Shown here: positions 7,730-18,157 of the stretch, piece by piece
Numbering within the stretch: the first letter of the stretch is position 1
Layout of the letters: each line of letters begins with the position of its first letter
Source: Paractinoplanes abujensis
GTDB taxonomy: Bacteria > Actinomycetota > Actinomycetes > Mycobacteriales > Micromonosporaceae
Assembly: GCF_014204895.1 (NCBI RefSeq)
Contig: NZ_JACHMF010000001.1
Coordinates: 3,348,001 to 3,412,000, forward strand
Length of the DNA stretch: 64,000 bases
Direction of reading: 5' to 3'
Made by a program: the position numbers and the translations under genes
Notes under the pieces: generated by a model
The model's input: only the letters and a program-made list of their open reading frames with translations
Database searches by the model: none
What the model was told of the DNA's origin: nothing

Positions 7730-10462
7730 TCAGGACAGGCGGGACCGCACCTCGGCCGCGTGGGCGTGACCCAGCTCCTCGAACAGGCTCAGCGCCTCCT
7801 GCCAGGCCGCCCGGGCCCGCGCCGACCGGCCGGTGTCGCGGTGCGTGTCGCCCAGGTGGACCAATGTGTCGGCCACCCAGTAGAGATCGCCGATCCGGCG
7901 GTACAGCGCCAGCGCCGTCTCGTAGCACGCGACCGCCGCGTCGTGCTCGCCCAGGCCGTGCCGGATGAAGCCGAGGCTGTCCCAGATGGCGGCCCGGATG
8001 TCGTCGTCGCTGTCGTCGCACAACGCCAGCGCCTGCTCGCAGGCCTCGAGCGCCCCGGCGAAGTCGCCCAGCTGCGCCCGGTAGAAGCCGATCGTGTTGA
8101 GCGTGTTCACGACGGCGTGGTCGGAGAGCTCCAGGGCCCGTTCGGCGTGGGTCAGGGCGTCGCGCATCCGGCCCTGCCGCTCGCGCAGGATCGCCATCTC
8201 GTGGTGCACCTGGGACTGCCCGGGGGCGTCCCCGGCCCGTTCGTAGACCTCGAGCGAGAGCCCGTAGTGCCGGTCGGCCTCGGCCGGGCGCTCCAGCAGG
8301 GTCCACGCCCGGGCCAGCCGGTAGTGCGCGTACGCCCGGGCCGGCTCGTTGCGCACCGTGGCCAGCGCCGCCTCCCACACGGTGACCAGGTCGTGCCACG
8401 GGCCCTGGCGGTACAGGTAGGTGTCCAGCGTCCAGGCCACCTGCCACGGCCGGTCACCGCCGGTGCGGGCGGCCCAGGCCAGCAGCACGGCCCGTTCCGC
8501 GGCGAACCAGCGCATGGCCGCCGCGGCGTCGGTGAGACCCGCGGCCGGCTCGATCGGCAGGACCGGGGCGAGCCGGGCCGGCGCCAGCAGCAATGCCCCG
8601 GCCGCGGCCACGCCCAGATAGTGGCCGAACAGCCGGGCCGTGGCCTCGTCGCGCGCGGCCGGGTCGGTCTCCAGCTCCTCCGCGTACGCCTGCATCAGGT
8701 CGTGCAGCCGGTACCGGCCGGGCGTGTGCTCGGTGATCAGACTCGACCGGACCAGTTCGGACAACTCGTCGGCGTGCTCCACCGCGGCCGGGGCGAAATC
8801 CGGGCCCGGGTGCGCGCCGAGCAGCCGGAACAGCCGGGCCGCGGCCGGGCTCAACGCCTCGTACGACCAGGAGAAGACCGCCCGTACGTCGGTGCCCGGG
8901 GTGTCGCCGGTGAGCGTGGACCACCGCTGCCGGGTGCCGGCCAGCCCGTCGGCCAGGGTCGCCAGGCCGAGCGCGGGCTGCATGACGGCGTGCGCGACGG
9001 CCAGCGTGAGGGCCAGTGGCAGCCCCGCGCACAGGTCGATGATGGCGTCACCGGCTCCGGGCTCGGCCGCCGTACGGTCCGGGCCGAGCCGGCGGTCCAG
9101 CAATTCCCGCGCCTCGCCCTGACTGAGCACGTCCAGCCGCAGCGGGTGGGCGCCGTCCGCCGCGACCAGCCCGGTGAGCTGGTTGCGGCTGGTCACCACG
9201 GTCACGCAGGAGCCGGCGCCGGGCAGCAGGGGGCGCACCTGGTCGCTGTCGCGGGCGTTGTCGAGCACCAGCACGATCCGTTTGCCCGCGAGCCGGCTGC
9301 GCAGCAGCGCCGACTGGGCGGCGGCCTCGGCCGGGATGCGGGGCGCGGGGACACCCAGCGCACCCAGGAAGCCGCGGACCGCCTCCCCCGGGTCCATCGC
9401 CGCGCCATCCCTCGCCGCGCCGTCCTCCGCCGCGCCGCCCCGGTCCCCTGCCGCGCCGCCGCGGTCTCTCGCCGCGCCGCTCGGGCCGAAGCCACGCAGG
9501 TCGACGTAGAGCTGGCCGTCGGGGAAACGGCCGGCCGCGCGATGCGCCCAATGCACGGCCAGCGCGGTCTTGCCCACCCCGGCCGAACCACCGATGACGG
9601 CCAGCGACGGCACCTTGTCCAGGGCGGCCAGCGCCTCGGCCCGCCCGGCGAACCCGGTCACATCGGCCGGCAGCTGAGCCGGCACGGGCTCGTCCGGCAC
9701 CGGCTCGACCGTCCCCGTGGCCGCGTTGCCGTTGCTGGTCAGAACGGCGGCGTGCGCGGCCTGAGTGGCCGGGGCAGGATCGGCGCCCAGCTCGTCGGCG
9801 AGCCGGCGGCGCAACGCCTCGTACTGACCCAGCGCGTCGGCGGTGCGGCCGATCGCGTGCAGCGCCCGCATCAGCGCGACCGTGACCGGCTCGACGAACG
9901 GCTGCTCCTGCACGATCGTGCTCAGCGGCCCGATCACCGCGACCGGGTCGCCCGCCGCGAGCTCGGCCTCGGCCCAGGCCACGACGGCCACGAGACGTTC
10001 GGAGTCCCAGGCCGCGCGCATCGAGGCGGCCCAGTCACCGGCCAGCCCGGCCAGCGGTTCGCCACGCCACAACCCGACCGCCTCGCGCAGCCGCCCGAGG
10101 TCACCCCGCGCCTGCTCGGTGAGCGCGCGGAACCGCAGCAGGTCGACCCGGTCGGCCGGCAGGTCCAGCAGGTAGCCGCCGGAACGCCGGACCAGCGGGT
10201 CGTCCCCGCCCCGGCGCAGCGCGGCCCGCACCCGGGCCAGGTGGGACTGCAGGGTGTGGCGGGCCCGGGCCGGCGCGGCCTCGCCCCACACCCGGTCGAT
10301 CAGGGTCTCGGCCGTGACCACCCGGCCCGCGTCACAGGCCAGCGCGGCGAGCACCGCACGCTGCCGCGGTTCCCCGACCGGCAGTGGTCGTGACCCGGCC
10401 CAGAGTTCCACGGGGCCCAGCAGGCGCACCTCGAGCACAGCACTCCCGGCGACAAGAGACAT
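7730..10462 (-). CDS. AfsR/SARP-family transcriptional regulator (wHTH-BTAD-NB-ARC-TPR)
   Basis: A 910-residue STAND-type activator. Residues about 10-95 form an OmpR-like winged helix (VRLLGPVELWAG ... LIDRVWGE ... YLLDLPADRVDL), followed by the bacterial transcriptional activation domain (about 100-250). The NB-ARC NTPase has the Walker A GGSAGVGKTALAVHWA, a hydrophobic Walker B RIVLVLDNARD and GLPLAL. The C-terminal 300 residues are TPR-like helices. Such proteins bind direct repeats near promoters of secondary-metabolite or developmental genes, with ATP and TPR ligands gating activity. A Gly/Ala/Asp-rich insertion interrupts the NB-ARC after LRGFGPSG. An alternative GTG start at 10441 (VLEVRLLG) has GGGAG upstream and may be the true one. 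The micropeptide gene lies directly downstream. Confidence 0.92.
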   Translation of the reverse strand: MSLVAGSAVLEVRLLGPVELWAGSRPLPVGEPRQRAVLAALACDAGRVVTAETLIDRVWGEAAPARARHTLQSHLARVRAALRRGGDDPLVRRSGGYLLDLPADRVDLLRFRALTEQARGDLGRLREAVGLWRGEPLAGLAGDWAASMRAAWDSERLVAVVAWAEAELAAGDPVAVIGPLSTIVQEQPFVEPVTVALMRALHAIGRTADALGQYEALRRRLADELGADPAPATQAAHAAVLTSNGNAATGTVEPVPDEPVPAQLPADVTGFAGRAEALAALDKVPSLAVIGGSAGVGKTALAVHWAHRAAGRFPDGQLYVDLRGFGPSGAARDRGGAAGDRGGAAEDGAARDGAAMDPGEAVRGFLGALGVPAPRIPAEAAAQSALLRSRLAGKRIVLVLDNARDSDQVRPLLPGAGSCVTVVTSRNQLTGLVAADGAHPLRLDVLSQGEARELLDRRLGPDRTAAEPGAGDAIIDLCAGLPLALTLAVAHAVMQPALGLATLADGLAGTRQRWSTLTGDTPGTDVRAVFSWSYEALSPAAARLFRLLGAHPGPDFAPAAVEHADELSELVRSSLITEHTPGRYRLHDLMQAYAEELETDPAARDEATARLFGHYLGVAAAGALLLAPARLAPVLPIEPAAGLTDAAAAMRWFAAERAVLLAWAARTGGDRPWQVAWTLDTYLYRQGPWHDLVTVWEAALATVRNEPARAYAHYRLARAWTLLERPAEADRHYGLSLEVYERAGDAPGQSQVHHEMAILRERQGRMRDALTHAERALELSDHAVVNTLNTIGFYRAQLGDFAGALEACEQALALCDDSDDDIRAAIWDSLGFIRHGLGEHDAAVACYETALALYRRIGDLYWVADTLVHLGDTHRDTGRSARARAAWQEALSLFEELGHAHAAEVRSRLS

Positions 10463-10698
10463 TCACCCGCAACGATCTCACACGGGGCAAAGCCCGCTCC
10501 GCGGCGACTCCCGAGACGGCGGCCCCGCCGCAGCGGCGGCCCTTCGGAGTTGCCGGCCGGCGGAGCAGCGGGCCGCCGGAGCAGCAGGCCCGTCGGGGAC
10601 TGCGGGTCCCGGGCGGCACGTCCGCCGGAGCTGCCGGCCATCGGAGCCGCGGCTGCTGGGGCGGCGGGTCCGGGGCGGCACGTCCGTCGGCGTGCGGG
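10463..10698. other. Non-coding GC-rich gap with short degenerate repeats
   Basis: This 236-bp stretch separates two minus-strand genes. It contains repeated CGGAGC(A/T)GC(C/A)GG-like runs and two copies of GGGCGGCACGTCCG. Open frames across it are low-complexity Pro/Arg/Ala and unconvincing. It must hold the promoter of the SARP gene, but no clear hexamers stand out. Confidence 0.45.
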
Positions 10699-11307
10699 TC
10701 AGTCGGAGGCGGCCGGCCCGTCGGGGGCGACCGGCAGGCGCTGGCCCGCGAGCAAGCGGCGACCCGCCACGATCTTGGCATCGGCCGGGTCCTCGATGTT
10801 CCACAGCCGGGCCAGTTGTTCGGCCTGGGCCCAGTGGTAGCCGGCGTTGAAGAAGGCGTCCAGCTCCCGCGCTCCCGCACGCCGCTCGGCGCCTCCGGCT
10901 GCGGGCCCGGAGGACGCGGCGCGAGCACGGCCGGCGCGGGAAGGACCGGGCGGGCCGGCGTGGGCAGGATCGGCGCGGGAGGAGGGGACGGCCGCGGCGC
11001 GGGAGGAGGAGGGCACCGGGTCGGCGGGGTGGAACGACGAGCTCGTGGATTGCGGTGCGGCCGTACCGCCCTGCAGGAAGCCGTGCATCTGGACCAGCCC
11101 GGCGATCAACCCGACTCCGAGCACCGCGCTGCCGGCCGACTGCGCGAGGCGCCGGCGCTGCCGGTACGACTGCGACAACTCCTGCACGCGGGCGTACACC
11201 ACGGCCGGGTCCGTGGGCAGCCTTTCACCCTCGGCCATCCCGTCGCGGATGTGCTCGTCGAACTGGTTCACCTTCCTTAAGACGTACGTGGGAAGCAATC
11301 TGTGCAT
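10699..11307 (-). CDS. Single-pass membrane protein, function unknown
   Basis: About 202 residues from the ATG at 11307, or 190 from a GTG at 11271 (VNQFDEHIRDGM). The acidic N-terminal cytoplasmic part (FDEHIRDGMAEGERLPTDPA) precedes a basic stretch YRQRRR and one hydrophobic helix SAVLGVGLIAGLVQM. A long Ser/Pro/Ala-rich exterior linker leads to a conserved-looking tail with FFNAGYHWAQAEQLARLWN. The layout resembles small anti-sigma or anchor proteins, but no zinc motif is seen and no sigma gene is adjacent. Start choice is uncertain: neither candidate has a well-spaced ribosome-binding site. It is divergent from the peptide-transport operon. Confidence 0.65.
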   Translation of the reverse strand: MHRLLPTYVLRKVNQFDEHIRDGMAEGERLPTDPAVVYARVQELSQSYRQRRRLAQSAGSAVLGVGLIAGLVQMHGFLQGGTAAPQSTSSSFHPADPVPSSSRAAAVPSSRADPAHAGPPGPSRAGRARAASSGPAAGGAERRAGARELDAFFNAGYHWAQAEQLARLWNIEDPADAKIVAGRRLLAGQRLPVAPDGPAASD

Positions 11308-11486
11308 CGCGCGCGCCGGACGACCACCGGAGGACCCGCCCCGGGCCGCCGTGAAGATCGTGACGGACCACAAAGGACACGATCCGATACCAAGACACCC
11401 ATCTATGGCCGGCGAGTGGTTAATGTCTCGCCAACGGTGACCAGCGTCACGGGTCCATGTCCGTAACCCAAGGACGGGGTGAACGA

Positions 11487-13163
11487 ATGCGTGCATCACG
11501 AATGCGGGCGACCAGGTTCCGGGCGGTCATCGCCGCCGGCGCCGTCGCGACACTGATGATCGGCCTGGCCGGCTGCGCGGACAGCGACCGCGACAACGGC
11601 GGCGGGGAAGGTTCGAGTTCCGGCGGCACCTTCATCTTCGCGGGCGCCGGCGACCCGAAGAACTTCGACCCGATCTTCAACGACGACGGCGAGTCGTTCC
11701 GGCCGATCCGGCAGATGTACGACACTCTCGTCACCCACAAGCCCGGCACCGCCGAGCTGGTCGGCGGTCTGGCCGAGAGCTGGGAGAACGACGCCACCGG
11801 CAAGGTCTGGACGTTCAAGCTGCGGCAGAACGTCAAGTTCCACGACGGCACCCCGCTGGACGCCGCGGCGGTCTGCGCGAACTTCGACCGCTGGTACACC
11901 ATGAAGGGCGAGGCCGCCCAGTCCCAGATGATCTACTACCAGGACGTCTTCGGCGGGTTCGAGGGCAGCCCCGACGCGGTCTACGACAACTGCAAGGCCC
12001 AGGACGCCTCGACCGCGGTCGTGACGATGAAGAAGTACAAGGGCGCGTTCCCGGGCGCGTTCGCGCTGACCGCGTTCTCGATTGTCAGCCCCGAGGCGGT
12101 CAAGAAGTATGACGGCAACACCGTGACGCAGAACGGCGACTCGTTCGCGTACAGCGCGTTCGCCAACGAGCACCCGACCGGCACCGGCGCTTTCACGTAC
12201 GGGGGCTGGAACAAGGCCACCGGCGAGATCACGCTCACCAAGAACCCTGACTACTGGGGCGACAAGGCCAAGGTCGACAAGATGATCATCAAGATCATCA
12301 AGGATGAGAACACCCGCAAGCAGGAGCTGCGCGCGGGCACGGTGCAGGCGATCGACTTCCCGGCCCCGGCCGACCGCAAGGCGCTGGCGGGCGAGGGCTA
12401 CAAGGTGCTCGACCGGCCCGCCTTCAACATCCTCTACCTGGGCATCAACCAGAAGAACCCGAAACTCAGGGACTTGCGCGTACGGCAGGCGATCGCCTAC
12501 GCCCTCAACCGCGCCCAGCTGGTGCAGACCAAGGGACCGGGCGGCGCCGCGGTGGCCGACCAGTTCCTGCCCGACACGGTGCTCGGCTACGCCCCGGACG
12601 TGCAGAAGTACGAGTACAACGTGGACAAGGCCAAGCAGCTGCTGAGCGAGGCCGGCGCGACCGGGCTGACGCTCAACTTCTACTACCCGACCGAGGTCAC
12701 CCGGCCGTACATGCCGAACCCGCAGGAGATCTTCACCGTGCTGGCCAACGACCTGCAGGCGGCCGGCATCAAGATCAACGGTGTCCCGCGGCCCTGGAAC
12801 GGCGGCTTCAAGGACGACGTGCAGCAGTTCGGCAAACAGGACCTGCACATCCTGGGCTGGACGGGCGACTACAACGACCCGGGCAACTTCGTCGGCACGT
12901 TCTTCGGCCGGGCCAAGCCCGAGTTCGGTGACGACGCGATGACCGAGATGTTCAGCGCGATCGGCAAGGCCGACGCGACTGTCGACGAGGCCGGCAAGAA
13001 GGCCGCGTTCGAGCAGGTCAACCGCGACCTGGCGACGAAGTGGCTGCCCGCCGTGCCGATCTGGCACGCCCCGCCCGCCCTGGCCACCGCCAAGAACGTC
13101 GAGGGCCTGGTGCCCAGCCCGCTGACCGCCGAGACGTTCAACTCCGTCTCGCTCACCAAGTAG
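11487..13163 (+). CDS. Oligopeptide ABC transporter substrate-binding lipoprotein
   Basis: A 558-residue SBP_bac_5 family (DppA/OppA type) lipoprotein that captures peptides or similar ligands outside the membrane and hands them to the permease encoded downstream. The signal peptide contains the lipobox LAGC (Cys near residue 29). The mature protein starts with a Gly/Ser linker, then GDPKNFDPIFNDDGES, LAESWENDATGKVWTFKLR and VKFHDGTPLDA, classic for the family, and later LRDLRVRQAIAYALNRAQL. The ATG at 11487 is chosen over one 30 bp upstream because it directly starts a proper signal peptide. It is the first gene of a five-gene operon and is followed by a 30-bp palindrome. Confidence 0.93.
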   Translation: MRASRMRATRFRAVIAAGAVATLMIGLAGCADSDRDNGGGEGSSSGGTFIFAGAGDPKNFDPIFNDDGESFRPIRQMYDTLVTHKPGTAELVGGLAESWENDATGKVWTFKLRQNVKFHDGTPLDAAAVCANFDRWYTMKGEAAQSQMIYYQDVFGGFEGSPDAVYDNCKAQDASTAVVTMKKYKGAFPGAFALTAFSIVSPEAVKKYDGNTVTQNGDSFAYSAFANEHPTGTGAFTYGGWNKATGEITLTKNPDYWGDKAKVDKMIIKIIKDENTRKQELRAGTVQAIDFPAPADRKALAGEGYKVLDRPAFNILYLGINQKNPKLRDLRVRQAIAYALNRAQLVQTKGPGGAAVADQFLPDTVLGYAPDVQKYEYNVDKAKQLLSEAGATGLTLNFYYPTEVTRPYMPNPQEIFTVLANDLQAAGIKINGVPRPWNGGFKDDVQQFGKQDLHILGWTGDYNDPGNFVGTFFGRAKPEFGDDAMTEMFSAIGKADATVDEAGKKAAFEQVNRDLATKWLPAVPIWHAPPALATAKNVEGLVPSPLTAETFNSVSLTK

Positions 13164-13170
13164 ATCTCCG

Positions 13171-13200
13171 GGACGACCCGGCCCGCGGGCCGGGTCGTCC
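13171..13200 (+). terminator. Intra-operon palindrome after the binding-protein gene
   Basis: The 30 bases form a perfect palindrome with 15-bp arms (GGACGACCCGGCCCG and its complement) and no loop. It begins 8 nt after the binding-protein stop and ends 20 nt before the permease start. Such hairpins in solute-binding-protein operons partly terminate or stabilise the upstream mRNA, so that binding protein exceeds permease. Its role here is inferred. Confidence 0.7.
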
Positions 13201-13220
13201 GGCGTGCAAAGGAGTCCGGC

Positions 13221-14228
13221 ATGGTGAGAGTCGTCCTGCGCCGCCTGGTCCAGCTGGCCGTCACGTTGATCGCGCTGACCACGCTGGTCTTCTTCTGGCT
13301 GCGCAGCCTGCCCGGCGGGCCGGTCGACGCGCTGCTGGGCGAGCGCGCGACCCCGCAGACCCGCGAGCTGCTGACCCGGGCCCTCGGCTACGACCAGCCG
13401 ATCTGGGTCCAGTACGGCCGCTTCCTCAAGAACGTGGTGACCGGCAATTTCGGCAACTCCATCCGCACCGGTGAGCCGGTCATCGACGTGATCAGCCGGT
13501 CCTTCCCGGCCACTATCGAGCTGGCCCTGGCCGCCATCGTCATCGCGATCGGCCTGGGCATCCCGCTGGGCTACCTGGCGGCCCGGCATCGCGGCCGGCT
13601 GCTCGACAACGCGACCATCATCGTCACCCTCGTCGGCATCTCCATCCCGATCTTCTTCCTGGGCTATCTGCTCAAGGACTGGCTGACCCAGGGCCTGCAC
13701 CTCTTCCCGCCCTCGGGCCGGATCAGCACCGGCATGGACAACACCGACGTGACCGGTTTCTTCGTGCTGGACGGGCTGCTGACCCGGGAACTGGACGCGT
13801 CGGCCGACGCGCTGTGGCATCTGGTGCTGCCCGCCCTCACCCTGGCCACGATCCCGCTGGCGATCATCATCCGGATCACCCGGGCCAGCGTGCTCGACGT
13901 GCTGGACGAGGACTACATCCGTACGGCGGACGCCAAGGGCCTGCGAAGTCCCACGGTCCGCAAGCGGCACGTGCTGCGCAACGCCCTGCTGCCCGTGGTC
14001 ACCATCATCGGCCTGCAGACCGGGGCGTTGCTGGCGGGCGCGGTGCTGACCGAGAAGGTCTACAACTGGGGCGGGCTGGGCACGCTGATCACCGACTCGA
14101 TCGGCGGCAGCCGCGACTATCCCGTGCTGCAGGCGCTGATCCTGCTCGCGGCGGCCGTGTTCGTCGTGGTGAACCTGCTCGTCGACCTCTCCTACGCGAT
14201 CATCGACCCGAGGGTGCGTGTGCGATGA
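13221..14228 (+). CDS. Oligopeptide ABC transporter permease (DppB type)
   Basis: A 335-residue inner-membrane permease with about six membrane helices. The N-terminal signature (VVLRRLVQLAVTLIALTTLVFFWLRSLPGG) and the EAA-like loop DYIRTADAKGLRS identify it as the DppB/OppB subunit that forms half the translocation pore. The start is clear: AAAGGAG lies 8 nt before the ATG. The stop overlaps the ATG of the next gene (ATGA), so the two permeases are translationally coupled. Confidence 0.94.
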   Translation: MVRVVLRRLVQLAVTLIALTTLVFFWLRSLPGGPVDALLGERATPQTRELLTRALGYDQPIWVQYGRFLKNVVTGNFGNSIRTGEPVIDVISRSFPATIELALAAIVIAIGLGIPLGYLAARHRGRLLDNATIIVTLVGISIPIFFLGYLLKDWLTQGLHLFPPSGRISTGMDNTDVTGFFVLDGLLTRELDASADALWHLVLPALTLATIPLAIIIRITRASVLDVLDEDYIRTADAKGLRSPTVRKRHVLRNALLPVVTIIGLQTGALLAGAVLTEKVYNWGGLGTLITDSIGGSRDYPVLQALILLAAAVFVVVNLLVDLSYAIIDPRVRVR

Positions 14229-15169
14229 CCGGTGCCCTGGCCGAGCACAAACGCCGGCGGATCGACGAGCTCATCGCCCGCACGGCCGAGCCGGGCGGGG
14301 TCAGCCTGCTGCGGGACGCCGGCCGGCGGCTGCTGCGCAACCCCACCGCGGTCGTCGGCGCCACGATCATCCTGCTGTTCCTCGTCATCGCGATCTTCGC
14401 CCCGCTGGTCGCCCCGCACGACCCGGTGCAGCGATTCGGAGAGCTGACCCGGAACTTGACCGTCGACAGCATCCCCGGCGCCACCGCGGGCCACCCGCTG
14501 GGCAGCGACCCGCTGGGCCGCGACTTCGCCTCCCGGATGATCTTCGGTGCCCGCCAGACCCTGTTCGTCGGCGTGCTGGCCACCCTCATCGGCCTGCTCA
14601 TCGGCGTGCTGCTGGGCGCCCTGGCGGGCGCGGTCGGCGGCTGGGTCGACGTGCTGGTGATGCGGCTGACCGACGTGATGCTGGCCCTGCCCAGCCTGCT
14701 GCTGGCGATCACCCTGGTCGCCCTGGCCCGCGAATCCACTCAATGGACGGTGATCATCGCGGTCGCGGTGGTCAACGTGCCCATCTTCGCCCGGCTGCTC
14801 CGCGGGTCGATGCTGGCCCAACGGGAGAGCGATCACGTGCTGGCCGCCCGCGCGCTCGGCGTCAAGCGGCGCACGATCGTGCTGCGGCACATGCTGCCCA
14901 ACTCGCTGACCGCCGTGATCGTGCAGGCCACCCTGACCTTCGCGGTGGCGATCCTGGACGCGGCCGCGCTGTCGTTCCTGGGCCTCGGCGACCCCGACAT
15001 CAACCGGGCCGAGTGGGGTCTGATGCTGGGCGTCGACGGGGTGCGCTACTTCGAGGTGCGCCCGGAACTGGCCTACTTCCCGGCCCTGGCGATCATCTTC
15101 GTCGCGCTCGGCTTCACCCTGCTCGGCGAGAGCATCCGTGAGGCGCTCGACCCCAAGAACAGGCGGTGA
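14225..15169 (+). CDS. Oligopeptide ABC transporter permease (DppC type)
   Basis: A 314-residue partner of the DppB-type permease. It has the DppC N-terminal segment ([24 protein letters not shown]), the [21 protein letters not shown] motif and the EAA loop [15 protein letters not shown], which contacts the ATPases. Six hydrophobic helices are visible. It starts at ATG 14225 overlapping the previous stop, and 3 nt separate its stop from the next start. Confidence 0.94.
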   Translation: MTGALAEHKRRRIDELIARTAEPGGVSLLRDAGRRLLRNPTAVVGATIILLFLVIAIFAPLVAPHDPVQRFGELTRNLTVDSIPGATAGHPLGSDPLGRDFASRMIFGARQTLFVGVLATLIGLLIGVLLGALAGAVGGWVDVLVMRLTDVMLALPSLLLAITLVALARESTQWTVIIAVAVVNVPIFARLLRGSMLAQRESDHVLAARALGVKRRTIVLRHMLPNSLTAVIVQATLTFAVAILDAAALSFLGLGDPDINRAEWGLMLGVDGVRYFEVRPELAYFPALAIIFVALGFTLLGESIREALDPKNRR

Positions 15170-15172
15170 TCA

Positions 15173-17244
<2,072 letters not shown>

Positions 17245-17264
17245 AGGCCGCCCGCCCGCGCGAT

Positions 17265-17640
17265 TCACCCGATCCTGACCTTCGACTGTCGCAGGATGGT
17301 GGTGAGCCGCAGACTCGGGGGTCGGACCGGGCAGCGGTCGAGGATCTGATCGCGCTGGGGCCTGCAGGGGGAAGTCGACGCCGAACTCGTTCTGCATCGC
17401 CCGCGCGGTAGCGAGCTGTTCGGACGAGATGTCGACGCCGACGGGTGGGGCGCAGAGTCGAGCCAGCCACGCCGAGACGGAAGCGGTGCCGCAGCCCAGT
17501 TCGATCGTGCGGAGCCCGGCCAGGTCGTCGGGGAGCACGTGGACTTGGGACTCCGGGGTGGCCCCCAGACCCCAGCCCGGCGTGGGCCGGGACCGGTGGT
17601 CGCGGGCCGGGGGTCCGTGCCCCGCCGCCGCGTGGTCGTC
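17265..17640 (-). pseudogene. Degraded class I SAM-dependent methyltransferase
   Basis: From a frame opening at about 17640 the reverse strand reads WGLGATPESQVHVLPDDL, then LRTIELGCGTASVSAWLAR and VGVDISSEQLATARAMQNEF. These are motif I (ELGCGTA) and motif II (GVDIS) of class I methyltransferases, preceded by the usual N-terminal helix. The match ends after GVDFPLQ near 17369. The remaining 150 residues of a typical enzyme are absent: no motif IV to VI is found. A second high-GC3 reading in another frame, DQILDRCPVRPPSLRLTTIL, runs to TGA at 17265. The gene is therefore truncated and frame-disrupted, squeezed between the Dpp operon and a PIN-domain gene. Confidence 0.65.
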
Positions 17641-17669
17641 CTAGCAGCGGCGGTTGGACGACTCGTGGC

Positions 17670-18086
17670 TCATTGCGCAGCGTCCACGGGTCTGAGCAGC
17701 GCTTCCAGGGGGGCCAGGGGCACGATGCCTTCCGCCTTGGTGGCCAGGGACGGGTCGATCGTCACGAGGGCGTCGGCCTGTAAGCGGGTCACCGCCAGGT
17801 ACTCGGCGTCGCGCAAGGTGTCCCAGTTCTGGTCGCGGGCGATTCGCCAGGCCGTTGTCCGGGAGACGCGGTCGCCGAGGACGCGCAGCTTGAGTTCGGT
17901 CATTCGTTCGTGCAGGCCGAGGGCCTCCCGGTCCGAGCGACGGCCGGCGCGGACGTCGGTCAGCAGCAGGTGCATCGCCTCCGAGCGGATCGTGTTCGGG
18001 GCGACCAGCTGGTGGCCGCTGTCCGCCACCAGGCCGTTGGCGACCAGGTGGAGCAGTGTGGGCGCGTCTATCCCGTACCGGCTCAT
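17670..18086 (-). CDS. PIN-domain protein (VapC-like) without a visible antitoxin
   Basis: A 138-residue PIN-fold protein. The acidic metal-site residues are in place: Asp7 (YGIDAP), Glu36 (RSEAMHLL), Asp93 (LRDAEYLAVT) and Asp111 (VTIDPSLA). Families of this kind are Mg2+-dependent RNases, mostly VapC toxins. However, the 71 bp upstream on this strand hold no small antitoxin ORF, and the downstream neighbour is a degraded methyltransferase. It may be a solitary PIN protein, or its antitoxin may have been lost or encoded elsewhere. The start ATG is supported by the conserved first strand. Confidence 0.75.
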   Translation of the reverse strand: MSRYGIDAPTLLHLVANGLVADSGHQLVAPNTIRSEAMHLLLTDVRAGRRSDREALGLHERMTELKLRVLGDRVSRTTAWRIARDQNWDTLRDAEYLAVTRLQADALVTIDPSLATKAEGIVPLAPLEALLRPVDAAQ

Positions 18087-18157
18087 CTCGTCAGCGTAAG
18101 GCCTGGGCGCGCAGGGTTCGCCGGGACGACCGACGAGCGGCGGCGTCCACGAACTGT

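Noticed and set aside
10478..10804. Minus-strand ORF of 108 residues between the SARP and membrane-protein genes
   Set aside because: It is low-complexity Arg/Pro/Gly with repeated DNA words and no ribosome-binding site.
11600..11640. GGTTCGAGTTCC resembling a tRNA T-loop
   Set aside because: It lies inside the Ser/Gly linker codons of the binding-protein lipoprotein, and no acceptor or anticodon stems surround it.
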